Assembly: GCF_963678635.1 (NCBI RefSeq)
Contig: NC_087064.1
Location: 38,554,706 to 38,618,705, forward strand
Reading direction: 5' to 3'
Length of the DNA: 64,000 bases
DNA from: Symsagittifera roscoffensis
Taxonomy: Eukaryota > Xenacoelomorpha > Acoela > Convolutidae
The notes beneath the pieces were generated by a model, which saw nothing but the letters and a program-made list of their open reading frames with translations, ran no database searches and was not told the origin of the DNA. This document shows, piece by piece, positions 20,341 through 32,290 of this stretch. A program made the position numbers and the translations under genes. Numbering within the stretch: the stretch's first letter is position 1; every line of letters starts with the position of its first letter.

Positions 20341-22838
20341 AAACCTGGAAAAATTGTCAAAACTCATAATTTGAAAAGTGTTACGTACAGTTACGTCATC
20401 AAATTAGACTCAGTTCAAAACTTATATATTTTTAAGCTCTATATCTGTTTTGCTACTAATTTTGGGCCTAGGCGGTATCAATATTGTAAACGAAATCAGC
20501 TCAACAATTTAATTTCAATATCAATTTTTGAAATGTTAGTGAAATTTTCCATGATTCGATTCTGACAAGGATTTCTAATAAAGATTCATCAAAATTCATT
20601 CAAAAGAGACAACGTTAAAATTTTTATATACAAATCCAAATTGGTTAACTGAAGTGTTATTTCTGAGAATAATTCAATTTTCTGCTAATTCACAACAAAC
20701 ACAAATTTTATCCAAGTTTTTATCACAATTATCATGTTAGGTTCCTATATGAATCAAGTTTGGAGGAGTTTTTTATGCTAAAATTCAAAAAAATATATCT
20801 GTTCCTCAACAAAATTGGTGATTATGTACACTTTTCTAAAAATCTGAAATTGTTCTACATATTCATCTTTTCTAGTCCTCAATGAGTCTTGTTATTTCCC
20901 AAAATTATTTCTACAGCAGAGCTTTTTAGTAGTTTTTCTTTGACAGTTCAAATAAATATACCACTTGAATGGAGATTTTTGGTTACTGCTGTATGTATTT
21001 TCCACTAAAAGAACTTGTTTTTCATAAAATTTAACACTAGGAAGACAGTTTAATGGAAAATTGTATCAATTACCCGTTCATTTTTGTCTCCAAAAGAAAT
21101 TTAAAGAGAATCTGCTTGAACAACCTAATTTTTTCATACTCTCACTAAATTCATATAGCGAAGGAAACAAAAACTCAACAAAAATCTTACAATGTCTGTA
21201 ATTGAGAGTTTTGACTTCTGATTGTTTTTCTTAGATTTTTAATCATAACATTAAATCAAAAATACCTTTCTCGAAACTCACAAATAATTAAATTGAATTT
21301 CAACATTAGTTTCATGCAAACTCAAAATTAAAATGTTTTTGGTTACTGCTTGATATACTATCTCTCATTTTGAGTGTTTTCCATTCCAATTTGAATAACA
21401 CTTCACTCAAATGTGACTTTTTGATAGATAACTGTATAATTTCAACAAAAGTTCACTAATCCAAAGCAAAATTAGCATAAAAAAATCTTTTTACTAAGAA
21501 TCTTCTGAAGCAGATAACTGTATTTTTTTCCCCTACATTTTTGGAAAGATTTTTTAGTTCAGATTTGTATAAGTATTAATCTGGAAACTATAGCTGAGAC
21601 ATCTAATTTTTTTCTGATATTCGTCAGTTTGTAAATTTTTTTCCAAAATGGTTGGAAAACAATCGAAAAAACTTCAATCTCAATAATTTTCAGAGTCTGT
21701 TCAAAAACTGGATACTCCATAAACGCAATCAACGACAACCAACTAGGAAACCTATACAATTATAGCTAGGGAAGACAATTCAATTAATCGATGTTTTATA
21801 AGATTCATGTACTTTTCAATGAAAAGTTTTTAGCCAATACGATTTGTTTTCAGAGTATTTGCGTTCACTGCAATTTTAACATTATTTTTGTAAGTAAGCC
21901 ACCAATACAAATCTAATTATAAAATAATGATTTTTGTTTCAATTTCCAATGAGAATTTTACGATAATTTGAACTCTGTTGAGATTCAGTTAAAATTATTA
22001 TGGTAATTTGTCCTACGTTTTATATTGAATTTTTAAATTTTACCTTCTCGTGGAGTGTGTTTGGAGACTGCTTAAATTGCTTTCTATCATTATGTAGAAA
22101 GTTCTTTTGACAAGAAGAATGCTGCTTCTTTAAGTGAATACTCAGTTCCTTGCTGCTATGTGTAGGAAAAGTAAAAATCGAATCACTCTAACACTCTACA
22201 GATTTTTACGTGTATAGTGTCTAACACACTCAAGACATGTAACTCTTTCGTTTTTATTCATCTCAAAAAAGAAAGAAAGAAGTTTAGAAGAAATTGGAGA
22301 TTTTGAAAACCCCAAACAATTTAGTATCAGACTTGAAGGGATCCAAAAAATGATCAAAGGTAAACATTAATGGCAATTTGCCTGACCAATTTGTCTGGAA
22401 CTTTCAACAGTTTCGATATCAAGCAATCAGTTCGGAGCCTTAATCATTGTGGAAACTTTATACATTTGAAAGAAATAAGTTAAAATCGCTTTTTCACTTA
22501 CAACGGAATTTTGAGCCATTTTGATATCAACCAATCAGAATCGAGCTTTCCATCTCTTGAAAATTTTGATTAAAATAACTAAAAAATTGAAGCATAAAAA
22601 AAGTTTTTTATCAAAGATTATATGAAAACCTAGTTGAAAACCATTTCAAAATCAATCCTTTTGACTCACTCAAAACTTATGATTTTTCATGTCTTTTATT
22701 TTTATAGGGTTAACCCTCGGTTTGTTATTTATTCCTTGATCACTCAACCTTTAGTTTTTGTAGTTAAAATTTTTGATCATAAAACTGACAGTACGCTTTT
22801 TTATCAGAAACCCTTTCCAGTTTTTTCCTTTTTTCGAA
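20341..22838. other. AT-rich stretch, no gene recognised
   Basis: About 2.5 kb of A/T-rich sequence, also present in unit 2. Short open frames (for example 21559-21759 and 22634-22870) lack family motifs and are mostly Phe/Ile/Lys/Ser, as expected of AT-rich DNA by chance. Confidence 0.4.
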
Positions 22839-22965
22839 CTAAAAAAACTCTCGATAGATCATTTTTCTAGCCACAATACAAGTTCCTATAAGAATACCAG
22901 CAACAACAGCTGCTGTTTTAAATTTTTTTTTCAGAAATTTTTTGTATTTTGCAAATGATGGTTTT
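22839..22965 (-). CDS. Candidate terminal exon with transmembrane segment (unit 1)
   Basis: After a good splice acceptor (atttcag, ending at 22966) the frame reads KPSFAKYKKFLKKKF, then a hydrophobic helix TAAVVAGILIGTCIVA, then RKMIYREFF and a TAG. A Lys-rich stretch before a single small-residue-rich transmembrane helix suggests a membrane-anchored protein tail. The same exon is intact at 31403-31529 in the second duplication unit. It lies downstream of, and on the same strand as, the open region 23738-23187, so the two may be exons of one gene. The donor was not located. Function unknown. Confidence 0.42.
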
Positions 22966-23186
22966 CTGAAATGATTTTTTTAATAATAACTCCAACAATT
23001 GATTTTTTTTCCGCTGTTTAACAACCAATCACAATCTCAAATTTTGAAAAAAGTTATTGAAAACGATCACTGAGCAAGAAAAAAATGTTAAGTTTTTCAA
23101 CCAAAACTACATTTTTGTTTGCATTATTTTCCGAATTAAACAGATTTTGAATGAAAACAGTAGCAGAACAAATTTTTCATTCATTT

Positions 23187-23738
23187 CTATAACAATTTTT
23201 CAAAATCAACTAATTTTGGCTTAGGTAATTTGTCAATTTTGATGAAATTGTTTGTTTCGTCAGAATTTTTCTTTCTGTTTCTACCTCTAAATGTACACTT
23301 AGAAAATATTTCATTTACTAAGTATACAAAACAAATCAAAGCAATACTGAAGTTTACATTGATGAGCAAACAAAAGGTCTCCCAAGATTTGGGCAAGTTC
23401 TTAAAATTCGTTGAAAGTATAATTGACATAGGCAACTTGCTTCAAGTCTTCGTTTTCCTTTGCAGTGAAGAGTCGATCCGAATGTAGGGCGGCTTGTTCA
23501 CACTGTACTTCTTGATTGTGACACTCACCCTCGTTATGTCGTATGTTGCTATTTCGTATACTTTATTACATATGTCGAGCACCTGATCCATATTAGACTC
23601 TTTGCCAGATTTGGCTTCATTTATAGGTTCAAGTCCAAGGTTTTCAGCTCCATGAATAATAGTATTCCGCATCGCTGATATCGTCTCGCCTTCCTTCTCT
23701 CCAAGATAAACTTGCTGTAGTTTTCGAAATATCTCAAG
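23187..23738 (-). pseudogene. Unrecognised protein-coding region with one TGA (unit 1)
   Basis: A single reading frame of about 184 codons is interrupted only by a TGA at 23442-23444. Its first part (GEKEGETISAMRNTIIHGAEN and DQVLDICNKVYEIATYD) has amino-acid use unlike chance AT-rich ORFs. Its second part carries a hydrophobic helix (LLINVNFSIALICFVYLV) followed by a basic stretch (RGRNRKK), as in a membrane protein. The same frame and TGA occur in unit 2 (31699-32290). It ends with a TAG here but reads on in unit 2. It could be a host gene that lost function or part of a multi-exon gene with 22839-22965. I do not recognise the family. Confidence 0.42.
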
Positions 23739-23739
23739 T

Positions 23740-25965
23740 CATTTTTTTGATTGATTTGAAGCATGGTTTTCCCTTTGTAGGATTTTTAGAACCAAGTAAA
23801 TCTCCCAATTCTTGATTTTTTCTTGAAAATTCAAAATAACTGGACTACTGCCTTTTCTGGAGTGCTTTTTTGATAAGCAAACTGATCAGATGAGGAGAAG
23901 TGAGAGACATGATTTTGAGTCTTAAAAAAAGGGAAGTAAACAGTATGAGTAATCATGATTTCCATAAACGGAAGAAGTACCAAATATGGAACGTTTTATA
24001 AAAAGTTTCCATCAATGGAAACTGCGTGGGCTCCCATAGAAATCCACAGTTCTGGAAAAAAATCTTTCTTCCAGAAGGCAGCTGCCATGTGTCAAGCTCT
24101 CCAAAGCTTTTAATCAGAATATAAAAAAACTCACTATTTTTTTCTTTTTCCAACGAGTTTTACGAAAAATACAGGGTAACGGAAGATTATTGCGTGTCTA
24201 CTCACGATTTATTTTGTTTCTTGGAAAGTTGCAAGTTCCACGTATCTTAATAGGAACCTCTCTCAATTTCATTTTTAGGTAAATAGATAAATATCAATAC
24301 AATTATCAAGAAATTGACTTCTTTACTTTTTGTAAAAACACAGATTTCAGACAAACCTTGTTGCAACGAGCGGAGAAATATTCTATCAGCTAAGTCGAGC
24401 AATTCGACTTAACTTGAAGTGGAAAAGACCAGAAAAAACACCAAGCAATGCAAGGAAACGACTCGTTCAGAAAAAAATTCAAGAGGCATTATCTAATTTC
24501 TAATCAATAACTTGATTCCATCCAAACTCTTGGTTCAGCGTTCGAAAAATTCAAAACTCAAAAAATAAAAGTGCTAGATTCGGTACCAAATTCAAACTGG
24601 ATGCAGTAACTTGCGCTTTCTATTATGATTGATTTCAACTTTTGGCATAGTATTTATTTGCATTCTCTAAACATATCTGAAATGGTCCAAGAATTTTTGA
24701 ACAATATCGTCATTTTGTTTAAAATAGAGATTAAAATGTCCCAACAAAATGATAGATTTTTTGTTTATAAAAAATTTTTTCATATGTTTTTTTTCTGGAA
24801 ACGAAGCTAATCATGAAAAACTTTCTAAAAAAGGAAAGATATCAATGAAAACGACTACTTTTTTTCACAAACTTGATTGAGCATCTTCTTTTCAGATTTG
24901 AAAGCAAAAATAGCGAACTATCTGAAATCAAAAATTTTATTAAGCATTTCCATCACGTTAGAAATGGTCCTGCAAGTCTGTTTGGATGAATTTATTATGG
25001 ATTTTTGAAAATTTAGAAGAGTCTATAAGTTCATTTTTAGTGATTTCTCATAAATTCTAGGTGTAAATGTGCAGATTCTAAAAAATAATGACGTCATTTT
25101 CTTTGGTGGGACCTTTCAATATTCTATGGAATTTTCTTGGTGCAGTTTTTGATTGTTTTAGAAAAATATTGCCAAAAAAACTTTCAAAAGAAAACGTCAA
25201 AGCCTTTTTCAGAAGCTTGTCTCTACCCAGATGCTCGGCTTAGCTTTCTTGGAGAAGATTCGAAAAACTCAAAACTCATACTTAGTTTTTTTGAAATCTG
25301 TTGATTGTTGCAGTGATGGTTCTGTAAACAGCAGCTTTTCATTTTTTCTTTTAACCTTTAGAATATGTCGAACTTAATTGTCTCATATTTATCAATTTTA
25401 TTAACTCAAAACTTTTTGCATGAATCAAAATTTGATTTGCTTTTTTCAACAAATATACATTTTGTGCTACACATTTTTTCATTTTTTCACAAAGTGCCAG
25501 ATTTAGTTTCAAATTTTGATTAGGTGTGCTAAAATAATTAGGAAAAAACAATTTAAAATGCAAAAAATTGTTTTGTGGTTTTCCAAAAAATCTATGCAGA
25601 AACTTGACATTTTTTCTCAAGCAAATGCGGAAAACGCAAAAAATTAGTCGAAAAAACGTGCTGAAATATGAAAAATATTTTGATGATTTCTAGTGCTATT
25701 CCCTACCTTAATACCTTCTTTTTCCCATCTGTTTGATACAAATAAATGCAAAAAAGTGAATATCTTAACAATCACATAAAGAACCAAGAAACTCATTAAC
25801 TTCAACTTTTAACAGTGTGAGACGGACTTGTTAGAGTTTTCTACAAATTGCTAAATAATTTAATGAAGTTTTTCATAACATGCAAAAATTTCTTTGATTT
25901 TTGAAAACATGTGTGCTGAAATTTGTTAGGAATTTTTTGTGTAAAATGTAAGATTTTTCGTGGGA
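23740..25965. other. AT-rich stretch, no gene recognised
   Basis: The remainder of duplication unit 1. One further open stretch just upstream of the candidate gene (about 23850-23740, minus; FSRKNQELGDLLGSKNP) could be an earlier exon. The rest shows only AT-rich noise, a TGACGTCA palindrome near 25090 and short truncated similarity to the R repeat near 25690. Confidence 0.35.
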
Positions 25966-26298
25966 GATTACCAAACGATGTCGATCGCAAAGATGATGTT
26001 TCAAGAGCTTGGTATCTTTTTTCGAGAAATTTCTTAAGCTGGTTGTATCGCTGAGGTTCTTTTCCTGGTGTAGAAGTTTCCCAAGTTTTCCGTGTTTCAA
26101 TGGGAAGTCGTTTTGTCAGAAGGTAAACAAAAAAATTATCCTGTTGATCCACTGTTGTCCATGGTTAAGCAAAGCGAGTCGGTGTTCCTCCGTTGTTTCC
26201 GTGATAGCTCGAAGATCTTTAGAGTTTCCGGTTGTCAACGAACGCTGCTTGAAGATTTCTTGCAAATGTGATAGCAAAATCAAACGTTTGTTGTCGTA

Positions 26299-26886
26299 TC
26301 AGTTCCCCAGAAAGTCAATGGCGATGTCAAAATTGTCGTCCGTAATCGTTATGGAATTTAGTAGTTTGTCTGCGTCTCCAGTCAGAGAAGATTTCAAGTG
26401 ATGTAGCTTTTGGTTCTTCGTCAGTCTCGTGTTGTCATTCACAGCTTCTTTGAACATATCGAAGAACGATTTCCATTCCATGTTTCCTCCAGAGAAAACC
26501 GGCAAATTTACTTTTGGTAATTTGACATTCACATCTATTGATCGAACGGTATTTGTAGAAACTCCTGTTGGTGTTTTGAGCTTTTGAAGAAACTGTTGAT
26601 TTTGATGAACGTACTGTCCATTTTTGTCGTCCAAACTTTCTGCTTCTTGGATCTCATCGTCTAGTGGCTGTTCATCTGTGATCTGTTCCTGTATATTGCT
26701 ATTGGAGTTTGAGGTGTGGTCCTGTTTCTTGCGGATGCTGATTTCCGGTTGCTCAAGTCTTGCTACTCCAGTTTCATCAAGAGTTCCGCGATTTTGAATA
26801 GTCGTGTTTGCTTCATTGTAGTATTTGATTACTACGCGTCGATGAGTTGCTCTAGAGCGTTTGAGGTGCTCCAAATTTTCGGTCAT
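26299..26886 (-). pseudogene. BEL copy 3 gag, N-terminal half
   Basis: 195 open codons from ATG 26886 (MTENLEHLKRSR) through the DUF1759 capsid block (LPKVNLPVFSGGNMEWKSFF) to the TGA at 26299-26301. Sequence beyond it (26152-25966) holds ERLPIETRKTWET-type residues (here KRLPIETRK) and then runs into unrelated DNA at the duplication junction. It can only give a truncated capsid fragment. Confidence 0.82.
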
Positions 26887-27440
26887 GTCACTGTGAGTGT
26901 CGATGTTTCACTCGTGGTTTTGCTTTTTCTATTCGTCAAAGGGGATTGTTGAAAACTTTGTTTGCTGAAGTTTTCATTCTGTGGGGGAGCCGAATTGACA
27001 AATCTGGGGTGAAATGCCAGATGAAGTAGTCGGTCGTTGGTGCCCACTGTTTCCAACCAGAGAAGTATTTCAGTGGGAGAAACTTCATGCAAAAGGAAAA
27101 GGCAAAAACAAAAGTCGGCACGGGGACAGAAACGAACCCAAAAAACCAAAAAGTTACTAAAAAATGAAGAAAGCGTAGCGTCGCGCGGAGCCACTGAAGA
27201 AAAAACGTGAATTTTTTGTTGTTATTCAGTAATTTTCAAAAAAAATCTAATACCGATTCTTGGGACAACTTTCGGGTCTACCAGTGGTTAATCCACCTTT
27301 CAACTTCTCCGAAATGTCATTAAAGTTGAATGTGGGGGCCTAAGTTGTCCGGATACCTGACCGCCGACTAACTATTATCCTAAAATTTTAATAAAATTCA
27401 GTGTAATCCTATCCAATTTAGCCGGCGGACCAGTTTATGA

Positions 27441-27666
27441 TGATATATTCCAAGTCTATTCCTAAATCTTAGATTCCTAACCAAATTAAGATAAATTTAT
27501 AGTTAATCAACATGTAAACTTGAGAAAGTCAAACTGTTCAGAATTGAGTAAAATGATTTTTCTGTTTTAGTTTTACAAACTTTGTTAAAGTCAATGTTTG
27601 CACGGTTCCAATTGCCCGCATAGTTACAGTTTGCCCGGCTCTAGTGCCTTGTAGAGATAAGTCACA
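27441..27666 (-). repeat. BEL copy 3, 5' LTR
   Basis: 226-bp LTR almost identical to that at 18873-19098, with the same right flank (gcatcaaattaaac). Confidence 0.85.
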
Positions 27667-28420
27667 ACAGCATCAAATTAAACTTTTTCAGTTGTTAGTT
27701 CGTTAGAGCCCTTTTTCCTAATCCACTCCTGAAACTTTCTCTCTAATTATACGGCAAGTCTTGAGCGCGCAGAGAGTTACTATGTCACAATAATTAGGCA
27801 AATAAAAAAATAAGATAATTCATCATTAACTGGCTTCAAAAATCAGTTTAACCACGCGAGATTTGATTAGTCACGGATTGTCCAGACAGTACCAGAGGAC
27901 TCTTCTACAGTTTTGCTAATATCACATTGAATATTAGAATCAGTCGTTTGATCGTTTTTCAAAACTTCGACCTTTAAAAACGAGCTTGGTGTCGTAATGA
28001 CAGTTTTCTGAGATTTTTTAGCAGTAAAGTTTGCAATCAGGAATTGAGACTCAAATATTTACTTTGAAATGGAGTTGAATTGCTCATCAAAAACTAAAAT
28101 TACCAGTTGACAGTTTATTGAATTAGAACGCCATATATTTATTGCCGTTTTGATTATTTTGAACGCAAATTTTTTTTTCATAACTTACAATTTCGCCGCA
28201 ACGAAAGCTCAGCATAAATTTATACGAAATTCACACTTTTTTCTTTGTATTCTAGATACTCCTATGGTTTTAAATTAACCCAAACATCAATTCTAAATCT
28301 ACTTCGAAGTTTTTTTCTTCGGGATTTGTCAAATTTATCAGAGAAAAACTGATTAATTGATACATATAAATTCAAAAAAAAATAAATGGATATTAAAATG
28401 TTTGGTTTTAAGTTGAGCAG

Positions 28421-28940
28421 TTGATGTTGGAGCTAAAATGGGAGGGTGCATGGCTGACCCTATGTACCTTATTGATTCAATCTTGCTATGTACTAAAAAA
28501 AAGGTAAAAAGCCTACTATGCATTCAGAAAGGTAATAGAATTCGTAAGGTTTCATTGTTTGTTTGTGATGGTGAGAGAACGGTAAGAAAAATGGTATTTG
28601 GTCCGGAAAGGTCTAAACTTTTGCAAAAATCTCGGCGCGCGTTATGTAATTGGTAAGTAACAATGGTTTATTAGGTTTAGATTGTGGAATGAAGGTATAA
28701 TGACTTTTTGCTTCATTATAAGTCAAGGGTAACAGTTACAAAAATTGAGAGTTTTTATCAAAAAAAATTAAAAATTTTCCTAAAAAATTCAAAAAAAGAT
28801 TTGCTATAGTTCGACCAATTAAATATTTATTAGATGATTCTAAATTTCAAGCAGTGCTCTATCTACCTAAAACTATGCTGAAATCTAATTGAAACTCAGC
28901 TGAAACTTCCGAAAACCTGGAAAAATTGTCAAAACTCATA
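28421..28940 (-). repeat. Dispersed repeat R, inverted copy 2
   Basis: Duplication-unit-2 counterpart of 19852-20340, with the same edge (ttgatgttggagct here) and internal blocks. Confidence 0.7.
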
Positions 28941-31402
28941 ATTTGAAAAGTGTTACGTACAGTTACGTCATCAAATTAGACTCAGTTCAAAACTTTTTAA
29001 GCTCTATATCTGTTTTGCTACTAATTTTGGGCCTAGACGGTATCAATATTGTAAACAAAATCAGCTCAACAATTTAATTTCAATATAAATTTTTGAAATG
29101 TTAGTGAAATTTTCCATGATTCGATTCTGACAAGGATTTCTAATAAAGATTCATCAAAATTCATTCAAAAGAGACAACGTTAAAATTTTTATATACAAAT
29201 CCAAATTGGTTAACTGAAGTGTTATTTCTGAGAATAATTCAATTTTCTGCTAATTCACAACAAACACAAATTTTATCCAAGTTTTTATCACAATTATCAT
29301 GTTAGGTTCCTATATGAATCAAATTTGGAGGAGTTTTTTATGCTAAAATTCAAAAAAATATATCTGTTCCTCAACAAAATTGGTGATTATGTACACTTTT
29401 CTAAAAATCTGAAATTGTTCTACATATTCATCTTTTCTAGTCCTTCTAGTCTTGTTATTTCCCAAAATAATTTCTACAGCAGAGCTTTGTAGTAGTTTTT
29501 CTTTGACAGTTCAAATAAATATACCACTTGAATGGAGATTTTTGGTTACTGCTGTATGTATTTTCCACTAAAAGAACTTGTTTTTCATAAAATTTAACAC
29601 TAGGAAGACAGTTTAATGGAAAATTGTATCAATTACCCGTTCATTTTTGTCTCCAAAAGAAATTTAAAGAGAATCTGCTTGAACAACCTAATTTTTTCAT
29701 ACTCTCACTAAATTCATATAGCGAAGGAAACAAAAACTCAACAAAAATCTTACAATGTCTGTAATTGAGAGTTTTGACTTCTGATTGTTTTTCTTAGATT
29801 TTTAATCATAACATTAAATCAAAAATACCTTTCTCGAAACTCACAAATAATTAAATTGAATTTCAACATTAGTTTCATGCAAACTCAAAATTAAAATGTT
29901 TTTGGTTACTGCTTGATATACTATCTCTCATTTTGAGTGTTTTCCATTCCAATTTGAATAACACTTCACTCAAATGTGACTTTTTGATAGATAACTGTAT
30001 AATTTCAACAAAAGTTCACTAATCCAAAGCAAAATTAGCATAAAAAAATCTTTTTACTAAGAATCTTCTGAAGCAGATAACTGTATTTTTTTCCCCTACA
30101 TTTTTGGAAAGATTTTTTAGTTCAGATTTGTATAAGTATTAATCTGGAAACTATAGCTGAGACATCTAATTTTTTTCTGATATTCGTCAGTTTGTAAATT
30201 TTTTTCCAAAATGGTTGGAAAACAATCGAAAAAACTTCAATCTCAATAATTTTCAGAGTCTGTTCAAAAACTGGATACTCCATAAACGCAATCAACGACA
30301 GCCAACTAGGAAACCTATACAATTATAGCTAGGGAAGACAATTCAATTAATCGATGTTTTATAAGATTCATGTACTTTTCAATGAAAAGTTTTTAGCCAA
30401 TACGATTTGTTTTCAGAGTATTTGCGTTCACTGCAATTTTAACATTATTTTTGTAAGTAAGCCACCAATACAAATCTAATTATAAAATAATGATTTTTGT
30501 TTCAATTTCCAATGAGAATTTTACGATAATTTGAACTCTGTTGAGATTCAGTTAAAATTATTATGGTAATTTGTCCTACGTTTTATTTTGAATTTTTAAA
30601 TTTTACCTTCTCGTGGAGTGTGTTTGGAGACTGCTTAAATTGCTTTCTATCATTATGTAGAAAGTTCTTTTGACAAGAAGAATGCTGCTTCTTTAAGTGA
30701 ATACTCAGTTCCTTGCTGCTATGTGTAGGAAAAGTAAAAATCGAATCACTCTAACACTCTACAGATTTTTACGTGTATAGTGTCTAACACACTCAAGACA
30801 TGTAACTCTTTCGTTTTTATTCATCTCAAAAAAGAAAGAAAGAAGTTTAGAAGAAATTGGAGATTTTGAAAACCCCAAACAATTTAGTATCAGACTTGAA
30901 GGGATCCAAAAAATGATCAAAGGTAAACATTAATGGCAATTTGCCTGACCAATTTGTCTGGAACTTTCAACAGTTTCGATATCAAGCAATCAGTTCGGAG
31001 CCTTAATCATTGTGGAAACTTTATACATTTGAAAGAAATAAGTTAAAATCGCTTTTTCACTTACAACGGAATTTTGAGCCATTTTGATATCAACCAATCA
31101 GAATCGAGCTTTCCATCTCTTGAAAATTTTGATTAAAATAACTAAAAAATTGAAGCATAAAAAAAGTTTTTTATCAAAGATTATATGAAAACCTAGTTGA
31201 AAACCATTTCAAAATCAATCCTTTTGACTCACTCAAAACTTATGATTTTTCAGGTCTTTTATTTTTATAGGGTTAACCCTCGGTTTGTTATTTATTCCTT
31301 GATCACTCAACCTTTAGTTTTTGTAGTTAAAATTTTTGATCATAAAACTGACAGTACGCTTTTTTATCAGAAACCCTTTCCAGTTTTTTCCTTTTTTTCG
31401 AA

Positions 31403-31529
31403 CTAAAAAAACTCTCGATAGATCATTTTTCTAGCCACAATACAAGTTCCTATAAGAATACCAGCAACAACAGCTGCTGTTTTAAATTTTTTTTTCAGAA
31501 ATTTTTTGTATTTTGCAAATGATGGTTTT
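31403..31529 (-). CDS. Candidate terminal exon with transmembrane segment (unit 2)
   Basis: Same acceptor (atttcag), same Lys-rich lead and TAAVVAGILIGTCIVA helix, ending REFF and TAG, without any coding change against unit 1 that I can see. The surrounding DNA carries several indels between the units, so an unbroken frame in both is mild evidence of a functional exon. The partner exon is probably 31699-32290. Confidence 0.42.
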
Positions 31530-31698
31530 CTGAAATGATTTTTTTATTAATAACTCCAACAATTGATTTTTTCCCGCTGTTTAACAACCAATCACAATCT
31601 CAAATTCTGAAAAAAATTATTGAAAACGATCACTGAGCAAGAAAAAAATGTTAAGTTTTTCAACCAAAACTACATTTTTGTTTGCATTATTTTCCGAA

Positions 31699-32290
31699 TT
31701 AAACAGATTTTGAATGAAAACAGTAGCAGAACAAATTTTTCATTCTTTTCTTTAACAGTTTTTCAAAATCAACTAATTTTGGCTTAGGTAATTTGTCAAT
31801 TTTGATGAAATTGTTTGTTTCGTCAGAATTTTTCTTTCTGTTTCTACCTCTAAATGTACACTTAGAAAATATTTCATTTACTAAGTATACAAAACAAATC
31901 AAAGCAATACTGAAATTTACATTGATGAGCAAACAAAAGGTCTCCCAAGATTTGGGCAAGTTCTTAAAATTCGTTGAAAGTATAATTGACATAGGCAACT
32001 TGCTTCAAGTCTTCGTTTTCCTTTGCAGTGAAGAGTCGATCCGAATGTAGGGCGGCTTGTTCACACTGTACTTCTTGATTGTGACACTCACCCTCGTTAT
32101 GTCGTATGTTGCTATTTCGTATACTTTATTACATATGTCGAGCACCTGATCCATATTAGACTCTTTGCCAGATTTGGCTTCATTTATAGGTTCAAGTCCA
32201 AGGTTTTCAGCTCCATGAATAATAGTATTCCGCATCGCTGATATCGTCTCTCCTTCCTTCTCTCCAAGATAAACTTGCTGTAGTTTTCGA
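31699..32290 (-). pseudogene. Unrecognised protein-coding region with one TGA (unit 2)
   Basis: Counterpart of 23187-23738. The same TGA (32005-32007) interrupts the frame between the first block (SAMRNTIIHGAENLGL, DQVLDICNKVYEIATYD) and the helix-bearing block (LLINVNFSIALICFVYLV). Near the 3' end a small difference removes the TAG of unit 1, and the frame continues KKRMKNLFCYCFHSKSV before stopping. This is the better version for looking for a donor site. Product unknown, probably membrane-bound. Confidence 0.42.

Larger units (their letters stand above)
17444..25965. repeat. 8.52-kb segmental tandem duplication, unit 1
   Basis: Begins inside BEL gag (gattaccaaacgatg at 17444) and runs through the BEL 5' LTR and 6.8 kb of AT-rich DNA to about 25965, where the same gag sequence starts again. 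The offset to unit 2 is about 8,522 bp at the left end. Differences are scattered substitutions and small indels, including an extra stretch of about 76 bp here near 24170-24250 that unit 2 lacks. Confidence 0.93.
25966..27666 (-). mobile_element. BEL/Pao copy 3: 5' end only
   Basis: Contains the 5' LTR (27666-27441), primer-binding site (27421-27432), gag start (ATG at 26886) and the gag N-terminal half up to 25966, where the duplication junction cuts it. The gag frame 26886-26299 ends at the same TGA as in copy 2. It arose by duplication of copy 2's 5' part, not by a separate insertion. Confidence 0.9.

Noticed and set aside
21559-21759. 66-codon minus-strand frame present in both duplication units
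   Set aside because: Present twice only because of the duplication, with composition like AT-rich noise.
25677-25740. Further truncated R copy (ttccctaccttaatacc)
   Set aside because: Only about 25 similar bases, not enough to call.
6002-26301. TGA as a reassigned sense codon
   Set aside because: TAA and TAG stops and frameshifts are also present and other genes end in TGA. CpG decay explains the pattern better.
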